Shown in pieces: positions 6,716 through 12,909 of a stretch of DNA of 17,252 nt. The first letter of the stretch is position 1. Every line of letters starts with the position of its first letter. The stretch spans positions 1 through 17,252 of the forward strand of contig CACZQT010000078.1 of the NCBI GenBank assembly GCA_902783295.1, in the 5' to 3' direction. A program made the position numbers and the translations under genes. Under the pieces are notes generated by a model. The model made no database searches. It was not told where the DNA came from and saw only the letters and a list, made by a program, of their open reading frames with translations. Source of the stretch: an uncultured Lachnospiraceae bacterium (lineage in GTDB: Bacteria > Bacillota > Clostridia > Lachnospirales > Lachnospiraceae).

Positions 6716-7222
6716 CTACAGCCGCTTCACCGGGCAGCCGGCCTGATTCAGGAGGTCACAGAATTCTGACAGGCGTTTTCCCTGCAGGGCGGTTTTGGGA
6801 ATCACAAAAGTGTGTTTATCATCCGGACGGACAGACACTGTAAGCTTTGTTTCCACTGCATGCGCTTCCTTGTCCCCATGAAGCTTCACCTTATTCCCAT
6901 TGGCAGGCTTGATCCAGCCTTCCGGACTGAAAAGCAGCATATACAGATTGTCTGCCGAGGTAGATCTGCGCGCCACGAAATGAATTTTAATAGGCCGGTT
7001 CGCCAGGAACCAGACAGACAGCACAGCCAGCAGCACGATAAATACAACATAAAGCACCAGGATTTTCCCCTGTATAGCCTGTATGGACACAGACGCAATC
7101 AGCCCTGCCGCTGCCAGGGCAAAAACAACACCCAACGCCATCGCGTTCTTATTATATTTCGGATAAATACCGTCCAGGCCTTCCCTGGCTTCCTCTTCTG
7201 TCAGATGATATTGAATGTTCAC
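6716..7222 (-). CDS. YcxB-like two-TM membrane protein
   Basis: 168-aa protein with a short charged N-terminus (YHLTEEEAREGL), two adjacent membrane helices (about residues 27-47 and 53-73), and a C-terminal beta-rich domain with the pattern NLYMLLFSPEGWIKP...FVIPKTAL...LSEFCDLL. This architecture, including the 'IPKxAL' near the end, is that of YcxB-like proteins of Firmicutes, whose function is unknown. Start is GTG 7220-7222, chosen because AAGGAGGG lies 5-6 nt upstream. It lies 93 nt after the Nudix stop with no clear promoter between them, so cotranscription with the Nudix gene is likely. Family assignment from remembered pattern. Confidence 0.72.
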   Translation of the reverse strand: MNIQYHLTEEEAREGLDGIYPKYNKNAMALGVVFALAAAGLIASVSIQAIQGKILVLYVVFIVLLAVLSVWFLANRPIKIHFVARRSTSADNLYMLLFSPEGWIKPANGNKVKLHGDKEAHAVETKLTVSVRPDDKHTFVIPKTALQGKRLSEFCDLLNQAGCPVKRL

Positions 7223-7315
7223 GTTTCCCTCCTTACCGGCGCTTTTCAGTCACACCGGGATTCCCCGTCTTTTTACTGCTCCAATGCAATGAATTCCGTA
7301 TACCTGCCGGTGCCT

Positions 7316-8005
7316 TCAGTTTTCAGCTGCCTCAGCACAGCATTTCTGCAGGTGAAGCAGTGCGTCTGTGATCAGGATGCCATGGTCGCTTGCAATCTCC
7401 CTGGTTTCCAGCAGTTCATAATGTGTATCCGTAAGAACCCCCCGTTTTGTGAGAATTCGCCGTACATCTGCCCCGATACAGAGCCCTCTTTCTTCATTTT
7501 TCAGTTCCAGCCGCCAGGTATCTTCGGCCAGCTTTGAGAAATGAACGTCAAACCATACAGCGTCCGCCGCGTCATCCCCTGCCTTTGCTGAAAGGTCTCC
7601 TTCCACCAGCGCCAGGAAGGAAGTCGTAATCACACGCCAGCGGGGATCCCGGTCCGCATCCCCCCAGACGCGAAGCTGCATGAGGGGAAGGTCCCTGATT
7701 CCCGTCTCTTCTTCCAGTTCTCTGGCAGCAGCATGGCCAAGATCCTCCCGCAGGTCTACAAAGCCGCCCGGCAGCGCCCACCACCCGATGCTGGGATGAT
7801 TGCTGCGCCGGATCATCAAAAGCTTCAGCGGCTGGTCAAAGCTCCTGTACGGGCCTTCCGACCGGAACACCGCGATGTCCGCCGTATTGCTGGGGCAGTC
7901 GAATTTCCGGGCGTCATAATCCCGCAGAAATTCCTCCAGGCTTTTTCCTGCCGCGTTTTTCTCCCCGGTTCCCAGAAACCGCTGCCAGTCTTCCAGAAAT
8001 GTCAT
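7316..8005 (-). CDS. Nudix hydrolase
   Basis: 229-aa hydrolase of nucleoside-diphosphate-linked compounds, cytoplasmic. A complete Nudix box GX5EX7REUXEEXGU is visible: G81, E87, then RELEEETGI at 95-103, preceded by WWALPGGFV. The context (FDQPLKLLMIRRSNHPSIGWWALPGG, about 57-80) is like ADP-ribose pyrophosphatase or NrtR/COG1051-type proteins. The N-terminal 40 residues and the C-terminal 75 residues (long helices, no recognised helix-turn-helix) are extra to the core. Start ATG 8003-8005 has an AAAGGA-type RBS. It has its own promoter (8167-8195) and a leader of about 155 nt. The substrate cannot be predicted from the box alone. Confidence 0.93.
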   Translation of the reverse strand: MTFLEDWQRFLGTGEKNAAGKSLEEFLRDYDARKFDCPSNTADIAVFRSEGPYRSFDQPLKLLMIRRSNHPSIGWWALPGGFVDLREDLGHAAARELEEETGIRDLPLMQLRVWGDADRDPRWRVITTSFLALVEGDLSAKAGDDAADAVWFDVHFSKLAEDTWRLELKNEERGLCIGADVRRILTKRGVLTDTHYELLETREIASDHGILITDALLHLQKCCAEAAEN

Positions 8006-8166
8006 CGCACTATCCTTTCCTTTCAGAACGCCTTACATCCCGGAACAGTCCCGGACCCGGTCTCCTGCAGGGAGACCGGCCATTGCCACGCATGGTGTAT
8101 GCCGTTCGGCCGTTCTGCTGTAAACCCTCGTTTTATACACAGCCGGTTCACGGCTGCCTGAGCCTT

Positions 8167-8195
8167 ACTATACTCTAAACCGAACGGTTCTTCAA
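8167..8195 (-). promoter_or_regulatory. Sigma-A-like promoter of the Nudix gene
   Basis: Minus strand: TTGAAG, 17 nt, TATAGT. Leader of about 155 nt. Confidence 0.6.
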
Positions 8196-8233
8196 GAAAT
8201 CCCCAAAAAATATGTGTTCCTGAAAATTCTCCA

Positions 8234-8262
8234 TTGTTTTCAGGCTCTCCAAATGCTATACT
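8234..8262 (+). promoter_or_regulatory. Sigma-A-like promoter (extended -10) of the esterase gene
   Basis: TTGTTT, 17 nt, TATACT, with TG one base before the -10 box. Leader of about 130 nt. Confidence 0.65.
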
Positions 8263-8401
8263 TCTACTGTTTCTTGTCCATGGTTTCTTTTCTGCGGGGA
8301 GAAACAGGGCAGATTGCCTGGAATTCCATCCTGGATTTTCCATATTTCATCCCTGTTTCTAAATCAGAAAAAGGAGCTTTTACTTTTAAGGAGGTATTCC
8401 T

Positions 8402-9427
8402 ATGAAAAAAACTCTGTGGAAGGGCTTCTTTGCCCTGGCTCTGTCTGCCGTTCTGGCAGCCGCTCCCATGATGGCTACAGCCGCCGCTCCGATCGACGCT
8501 GCCGGTGAAGAAGTTGCCGCCGCCAACGAAGACGCCGTCGTCATCGCCATCGAAAAAACCGTTCCCCGTGTTGACTATATCAGCGGTGTAGTCTACAAGC
8601 AGATTCCCTCTCTGACGAATCCCCCCACCAAGCTTGTTCTGAACATGCTCCTGCCGAAGCTGGCGGACAATGCTCCCGCTCCGGTGATCATGTTTGTCAA
8701 GGGCAGCGGCTTTACCGCCATGAATCTGGACGGCTTTATGCAGCAGCGTATGTATATCGCAGAAGCGGGCTTTGCTGTAATTGAAGTGGAAACCCGTGTG
8801 GTTCCCCAGGCTACCTTCCCGGCTCAGCTGATCGACCTGAAGGCCGCCATCCGTTACGTCCGCGCTCATGCCGAAGAGTTCAACCTGAATGTTGAAAAGA
8901 TCGGTATCTGGGGCGATTCCTCCGGCGGCTGGGCTGCCACCATGGCTGGTACCACCAACGGCGTTGAGGAATTCGATCAGGGCGAAAACCTGGAATTCTC
9001 CAGTGATATCGCTGCCTGCGTAGATTTCTATGGTCCTACAGATCTGCAGACCATCGGCAAAGGCCAGGGCGAAGCGATCGAAGCCGGCCATGATTCCGCC
9101 TCCACCACCGAGGCCATGCTGGTAAACGGCACTGCCTTCGGTCCCAACCCCGGCGGCTCCATCAACTCTGATCCCGAAAAGGCTCAGGCTGCCAGCCCTA
9201 CCCACTATGTGGATGAGAACGATCCTCCTTTCCTGATCTTCCACGGCCTGAACGACAATCTGGTTTCCATCTATGAATCCCAGATTCTGTATGTGAAGCT
9301 GAAAGAAGCCGGCGTTCCTGCTCAGCTGTATTATGTAGAAGACGGAACTCACGGCGGTATTGATTTCTATCAGCCGCAGGTTCTGGATCTGGTAGTTGAC
9401 TTCTTCAAGGCCAATCTGTGCGAATAA
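8402..9427 (+). CDS. Secreted alpha/beta-hydrolase esterase, BD-FAE-like
   Basis: 341-aa secreted carboxylesterase of the type that removes acetyl or feruloyl groups from plant polysaccharides. Signal peptide at residues 1 to about 27 (MKKTLWKGFFALALSAVLAA...). The nucleophile elbow is GDSSGG at 171-176 (Ser173), the acid is Asp285 in FHGLNDNLV, and the His is His317 in GTHGG, so the triad is complete. The oxyanion loop reads MFVKGSGF (97-104) where hormone-sensitive-lipase types have HGGGF. Start ATG 8402 has AAGGAGG 7 nt upstream. It is a single gene with a strong promoter and a terminator at 9492-9524. No carbohydrate-binding module, sorting signal or lipobox is present, so it is expected to be released. 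Substrate class is inferred. Confidence 0.88.
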   Translation: MKKTLWKGFFALALSAVLAAAPMMATAAAPIDAAGEEVAAANEDAVVIAIEKTVPRVDYISGVVYKQIPSLTNPPTKLVLNMLLPKLADNAPAPVIMFVKGSGFTAMNLDGFMQQRMYIAEAGFAVIEVETRVVPQATFPAQLIDLKAAIRYVRAHAEEFNLNVEKIGIWGDSSGGWAATMAGTTNGVEEFDQGENLEFSSDIAACVDFYGPTDLQTIGKGQGEAIEAGHDSASTTEAMLVNGTAFGPNPGGSINSDPEKAQAASPTHYVDENDPPFLIFHGLNDNLVSIYESQILYVKLKEAGVPAQLYYVEDGTHGGIDFYQPQVLDLVVDFFKANLCE

Positions 9428-9439
9428 GACAGCAGCCTG

Positions 9440-9477
9440 CCGCGCCCCGGCGAAGCCGGGAAACACAACCAGCGCGG
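9440..9477. repeat. Nested hairpin after the esterase stop
   Basis: CCCGGC (9446-9451) pairs with GCCGGG (9455-9460), flanked by outer arms CCGCGC (9440-9445) and GCGCGG (9472-9477). There is no U tract; it may protect the 3' end. Confidence 0.45.
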
Positions 9478-9491
9478 TTCTGTAAATAAAG

Positions 9492-9524
9492 AAAGCCTGC
9501 TCCGTATCCCGGGGCAGGCTTTTT
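9492..9524. terminator. Bidirectional terminator between esterase and sortase
   Basis: 13-bp stem (9492-9504 with 9510-9522, one G-U) and a 5-nt loop. The plus RNA ends in UUUUU and the minus RNA in UUUCUUUAUUU. It serves the esterase (rightward) and the sortase (leftward). Confidence 0.8.
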
Positions 9525-9617
9525 GTGATATTCAGATGAAAGGCCTCTCCTCACTTCCAAAGCGGGAGCCGGCAGAAATCCGTATCATGAGGGGCATCAT
9601 TTCCCGTTTGTCTGTTC

Positions 9618-10748
9618 CTATTCCGCCGGCTGCATTTCCGTCTCCCTGTTTTCCGGCGATTCATTTTCCGCCGCCCGGCTCTGCTGCTGCTCAATTTCTG
9701 TCAGGATTCCGTAAACCACATACCTCGCTTCACTGAATTCGTAAGTGCAGGTGGAAAGAGTCAGAATTCTGTCCTCCGGAAGCGGCATGATGACCGAAGG
9801 AAAATCTGACTGGTAACGGATATCCCGGATCCATTTTTCCCGTTCTTCTTCTGACCGGAAGCCCAGCGGCCAGCAATTGTCATACACGCTTGATACAAAC
9901 GCAGACAAAACCTCTACCAGGTAGCTTTTCTCCGGTGTAAGGAAAATCATATAGGGATGTGTTTCAAAAAATTCCTTATCCTTATATTTTATCAGATCGT
10001 GGAACATGCTTCCGTTCCGCATATGATGCCCGTAAATGATGGAGTTCGCATCAGTGAAGTCCCGCTCATTTCCTTTGTCCAGAAACAGGGTGCCGGCGCT
10101 GTTATATTCCCCGTTAAACATGGTATGAAGATAATCGTCATTGGTTCTTCCCTGCACAACCGGATAATTAATATGCGTATCCGGGCAGAAGATCCAGCCG
10201 ACGGTATCCGGGTTTTCCTTCAGCAGGGCATCGAAATCCACCTGCGGCACACGTATCTGCAGTGTCTTACCCTGTTCACCGCCTTTTTCCGCCCAGGCAT
10301 CCATCGTCCCGCCCTGCCCGCTCATCGTACCGTCTTCCGGTGCGGCAGCTGCTCCATGGCCGCCTTCATATGTATCAGGCGATCCGCCGGTTTGATCTGC
10401 AGGTACTTCGCCGGTGCTGTCTGACGCGGTTCCGGAGGACGGCTCACCGGCAGCGGAGCCATCTCCCCGGTTCTGCGTTCCCGCAGCATCTGTCCCGTCC
10501 GGAACTGCGGTGCTTTCCGCTGCGGCAGCACCGGTTCCGGGTTCTCCCTCCGTGCTGCGGGCATGTACGCGTACTGTCACGACTTCCTCGCCGCCTTCGG
10601 TGTCAATATGTTTCTCCAGAGCCTGGTATGTATTATCCCCGCGCCGGTATTCCAGCATTTTTGAAAGAATCTTATAGCCGCTGTAGCCGGCGACTCCCAT
10701 ACATAAAATAATCATACATGCAGTAAGTATTCTTGTAAAAGAACGCAT
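9618..10748 (-). CDS. Class B sortase with long low-complexity linker
   Basis: 376-aa membrane-anchored transpeptidase that attaches proteins to the cell wall. N-terminal anchor helix at residues 5-25. A Gly/Ala/Ser/Thr/acid-rich unstructured linker follows at about 66-160 (for example GDGSAAGEPSSGTASDSTGE). The sortase domain runs from about 165 to 350, starting at QVDFDALLKENPDTVGWI. Catalytic His241 lies in IYGHHMRNGSMF, Cys334 in TLSTCTYEF and Arg342 in EARYVVYG, all as expected for SrtB types. A short charged tail (Glu/Gln/Arg-rich) follows. Typical SrtB proteins are about 220-280 aa, so the linker explains the extra length. Start ATG 10746-10748 has a GAGGAA site. No sorting-signal protein (LPXTG/NPQTN) is in the window. 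It probably follows the 82-aa gene in one transcript (54-nt gap). Confidence 0.93.
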   Translation of the reverse strand: MRSFTRILTACMIILCMGVAGYSGYKILSKMLEYRRGDNTYQALEKHIDTEGGEEVVTVRVHARSTEGEPGTGAAAAESTAVPDGTDAAGTQNRGDGSAAGEPSSGTASDSTGEVPADQTGGSPDTYEGGHGAAAAPEDGTMSGQGGTMDAWAEKGGEQGKTLQIRVPQVDFDALLKENPDTVGWIFCPDTHINYPVVQGRTNDDYLHTMFNGEYNSAGTLFLDKGNERDFTDANSIIYGHHMRNGSMFHDLIKYKDKEFFETHPYMIFLTPEKSYLVEVLSAFVSSVYDNCWPLGFRSEEEREKWIRDIRYQSDFPSVIMPLPEDRILTLSTCTYEFSEARYVVYGILTEIEQQQSRAAENESPENRETEMQPAE

Positions 10749-10802
10749 TCCAAGTTTCCTCTGTTCCCGCGGGTCTGCTGCCGCATCCTTTCCTGTTTTT
10801 CA

Positions 10803-11051
10803 CTATATCACAGGCGTAGTTTTCGAGCAACCACCTGTTTCACGGCAGATCCAGACGACTTCTTCAGCGATCAGCTCTTCCGTCCTGGGTTCTGTCCGGT
10901 ACAGAAATGCGCTCATCAGGTCCATCGCCCTGAGACTGCCCAGTGTCTCTGCCAGTCTTTCCCCAAGTTCTTCAGGAAATCCCAGACACACAAGATATTC
11001 TGCCAGTTCTTTTCGGGCCGCTTCCCACGTATACTCTGTGCTCTTTTCCAT
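10803..11051 (-). CDS. Small hypothetical protein, 82 aa
   Basis: I do not recognise it. It is predicted mostly helical and acidic (EAARKELAEYLVCLGFPEEL near the N-terminus, EELIAEEVVWICRETGG near the C-terminus), with no signal peptide or membrane segment and two Cys residues late in the chain. The start ATG 11049-11051 has AGAGGT upstream. It lies 54 nt before the sortase start in the same direction, so the two may be cotranscribed. A TATAAT sequence on the minus strand near 11130 is a possible -10 box but has no good -35. Confidence 0.6.
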   Translation of the reverse strand: MEKSTEYTWEAARKELAEYLVCLGFPEELGERLAETLGSLRAMDLMSAFLYRTEPRTEELIAEEVVWICRETGGCSKTTPVI

Positions 11052-11191
11052 ATCTTTACCTCTTCCCCGGTATGAACATGATAACTGCGCGGCATATCTT
11101 TTTTGCTTTATTTACTTTTATTGTCCTTATTATAAGCAAAAGAGGTTACATGAGACGTTACTCCAGGGCCATCCGGCGGCAAATACAAATG

Positions 11192-11214
11192 AAACCGGCT
11201 GATTTCGGTTTTTT
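11192..11214 (+). terminator. Weak terminator-like hairpin upstream of the tct promoter
   Basis: AAACCG (11192-11197) with CGGTTT (11206-11211), then TTT. It could insulate the tct promoter from rightward readthrough. Short stem. Confidence 0.3.
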
Positions 11215-11243
11215 CGTTCTTTCTATTTTGTCCGTGTTAAGTA

Positions 11244-11272
11244 TTGCAACCTTTCTCAAAATATAGTATTAT
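11244..11272 (+). promoter_or_regulatory. Sigma-A-like promoter of the tctCBA operon
   Basis: TTGCAA, 17 nt, TATTAT. Start of transcription near 11279, giving a leader of about 37 nt. No sensor-kinase or regulator gene (TctDE type) lies nearby. Confidence 0.6.
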
Positions 11273-11315
11273 TGTTTCGAAATTACGTTTTATGCCCTCA
11301 GAAAGGAGTGCGATT

Positions 11316-12281
11316 ATGAAAAAAATGCTGGCCCTGCTTCTGGTGTTCTGCACCATGTTTGCTCTTGCCCCGACCGCCCGCGCCGAGTTTAAACCCGACG
11401 GCCCGGTAACAATGATCATCTCCTATAAAGCCGGATCCGGTACCGATAACACCGCCCGTGTTCTGGCCAAGTATGCTGAGAAATATGTCGGGCAGACCAT
11501 CGTCATCGAAAACGTAGAAGGCGGCTCCGGCTCCATCGGCTGGTCCCAGCTGGCTGAAGCAGAACCCGACGGAATGACCCTCGGCTTCATCAACCTGCCG
11601 AACTTCTCCAGTTCGATCGTAAACGAAATGGGTACTTATACGGTAGAAAGCTTTACCGCCATCTGCAACCATGTTACCGAAACCTCGATTGTCATTGTCC
11701 GCGCGGATGATGACCGCTTTGCGGATCTGGAAGCCCTGGTGAAATATGGCCAGGAAAAACAGGGCACCAAGGAAGAACTGCTGGCTTCCACCAACGGCCC
11801 ACAGGCTTCCAACCATATCGGCGCACAGGCATTCGCCAATTCCGCAGGCTTCACCTATATCGACATCCCTCAGGGCGGCACTGCTGACCAGCTGCTCTCC
11901 CTGCGCGGCTCCGAAGCGGATTTCGCGGTTGTAAAGCTGGCTGATATTGCCGGACAGGAAGCGGAATACAAGATTCTGGGCGTTTTCGCCGAAGAGCGTC
12001 TGCCCGAACTGCCTGATGTCCCTACTCTGAAAGAGCTTGGCTACTATGACAGCTGGCTGGGATCCTCCCGTCTGATCGCTGCCCCTGCCGGTGTCAGCGA
12101 AGAAGTTGTCGCTTTCTATGAGGCTGCTTTCAAGGCCGCTATGGAAGATGAAGAATATCTTGCAGCCGCAGAACAGGCCGGTATGGCTACCGATTATAAG
12201 GATGCCGCCGCTACCGCAGAACTGATCGCGCAGCAGCAGACATTTGCCGAAAGCCTGGCTGAAGGTTTCTGGTACGAATAA
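11316..12281 (+). CDS. tctC: Tripartite tricarboxylate transporter substrate-binding protein TctC
   Basis: 321-aa extracytoplasmic solute receptor of the Bug/TctC family. It binds carboxylated ligands and delivers them to the TctA/TctB membrane part. The start is ATG 11316, with GAAAGGAG 7 nt upstream; the frame is open earlier but crosses the promoter. Signal peptide is residues 1-23, MKKMLALLLVFCTMFALAPTARA. The Bug ligand-loop motifs are seen as YKAGSGTDNTAR (37-48) and IENVEGGSGSIGW (64-76), and later IPQGGTADQLLSLRGSEADFA. The Cys at 12 is inside the hydrophobic core and not in a lipobox, so the protein appears not to be lipid-anchored. First gene of a three-gene operon; two hairpins separate it from tctB. 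The ligand is unknown; family members bind citrate, other di/tricarboxylates or amino acids. Confidence 0.92.
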   Translation: MKKMLALLLVFCTMFALAPTARAEFKPDGPVTMIISYKAGSGTDNTARVLAKYAEKYVGQTIVIENVEGGSGSIGWSQLAEAEPDGMTLGFINLPNFSSSIVNEMGTYTVESFTAICNHVTETSIVIVRADDDRFADLEALVKYGQEKQGTKEELLASTNGPQASNHIGAQAFANSAGFTYIDIPQGGTADQLLSLRGSEADFAVVKLADIAGQEAEYKILGVFAEERLPELPDVPTLKELGYYDSWLGSSRLIAAPAGVSEEVVAFYEAAFKAAMEDEEYLAAAEQAGMATDYKDAAATAELIAQQQTFAESLAEGFWYE

Positions 12282-12293
12282 GTCTTACAGCAT

Positions 12294-12325
12294 ACCGGAT
12301 GGGCGGCTGATGCCGCTCATCCGGT
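12294..12325 (+). promoter_or_regulatory. Intercistronic hairpin after tctC
   Basis: 14-bp stem (12294-12307 with 12312-12325, one G-U) and TGAT loop, 12 nt after the tctC stop. No U tract follows, so it is more like an RNA-stabilising stem-loop or partial attenuator than a full terminator. Confidence 0.6.
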
Positions 12326-12343
12326 TCGATGCGTATATTTAAG

Positions 12344-12407
12344 GTGGGACAAGGGGACAGTCCCTCTGTCCCGGTATCGAGACAGAGGGACTGTCCCCTT
12401 GTCCCAC
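12344..12407. repeat. Perfect 27-bp inverted repeat (REP-like) between tctC and tctB
   Basis: Arms 12344-12370 and 12381-12407 are perfect reverse complements with a 10-nt centre. The arm contains GGGACAAGGGGACAGTCC. Its core matches the elements at 3138 and 4061, so it is a dispersed repeat, here inside an operon. Confidence 0.85.
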
Positions 12408-12431
12408 GTTGCGTAAAGGAGGGATTATCCC

Positions 12432-12896
12432 TTGAAAATGAAAAAGACGGATATAGGCGTAGTCGCTTTCATGTATATTGTCTGCGCCTATTTTTATTCC
12501 GAAACCGTCAAGCTGAAGGAATCCAGCCAGACTTATCCGAAATTCACGATCATCCTCCTGTTCGGCCTTACGACCCTCTACCTGGTTCAGATGATCGTAT
12601 CCGCCAGAAAACACGGTATTGAAAGCGGTGTGCAGGAAGTATTCAAAGATTTTCTGCCGCTGCAGTTCTTTGTCTGCCTGGCTGCAACCATCCTGTACCT
12701 GGTCTGCATTTACTTCTTCGGCTTCTATATTTCAACCGTTCTCTTTATGGTATTTCTGCTGCTGTTCCTGAAGGTTCCGCTTCCCTATACAGCGATCACG
12801 GTCGTGGCCATCATCGCCCTGATCTATTTCGCTTTCAGCCGTTTCCTGGGTGTGCGGCTTCCTGCGGGAATTCTCATGAAGGCTCTCGGCCGGTAA
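12432..12896 (+). CDS. tctB: Tripartite tricarboxylate transporter small membrane subunit TctB
   Basis: 154-aa small membrane subunit of the TctCBA carboxylate importer. Four hydrophobic segments (about residues 8-24, 38-56, 78-98, 103-143 as a split pair) fit the family's usual size and topology. The start is taken as TTG 12432, because AAAGGAGGG (12415-12423) is 8 nt away; the in-frame ATG at 12438 would be 14 nt away. It sits 13 nt before tctA and 150 nt after tctC, the gap being filled by two strong hairpins. Sequence identity within this family is low, so the call rests on size, topology and gene order. Confidence 0.85.
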   Translation: MKMKKTDIGVVAFMYIVCAYFYSETVKLKESSQTYPKFTIILLFGLTTLYLVQMIVSARKHGIESGVQEVFKDFLPLQFFVCLAATILYLVCIYFFGFYISTVLFMVFLLLFLKVPLPYTAITVVAIIALIYFAFSRFLGVRLPAGILMKALGR

Positions 12897-12909
12897 AGGA
12901 GGAATGTGA

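Larger units (their letters stand above)
8006..8401. other. 396-bp divergent intergenic region (Nudix / esterase)
   Basis: Two back-to-back promoters (8167-8195 minus, 8234-8262 plus) and two long leaders. The Nudix leader holds a hairpin CCGGTCTCC/GGAGACCGG (8057-8065, 8071-8079). The esterase leader holds AGAAACAGGG (8300-8309), which can pair either with GTTTCT (8283-8288) or with CCCTGTTTCT (8351-8360). No coding frame is supported. Confidence 0.55.

Noticed and set aside
8264..9466. 400-codon open frame antisense to the esterase
   Set aside because: The sense strand has signal peptide, catalytic triad, RBS, promoter and terminator; the antisense frame crosses the esterase promoter region and terminator-side hairpin.
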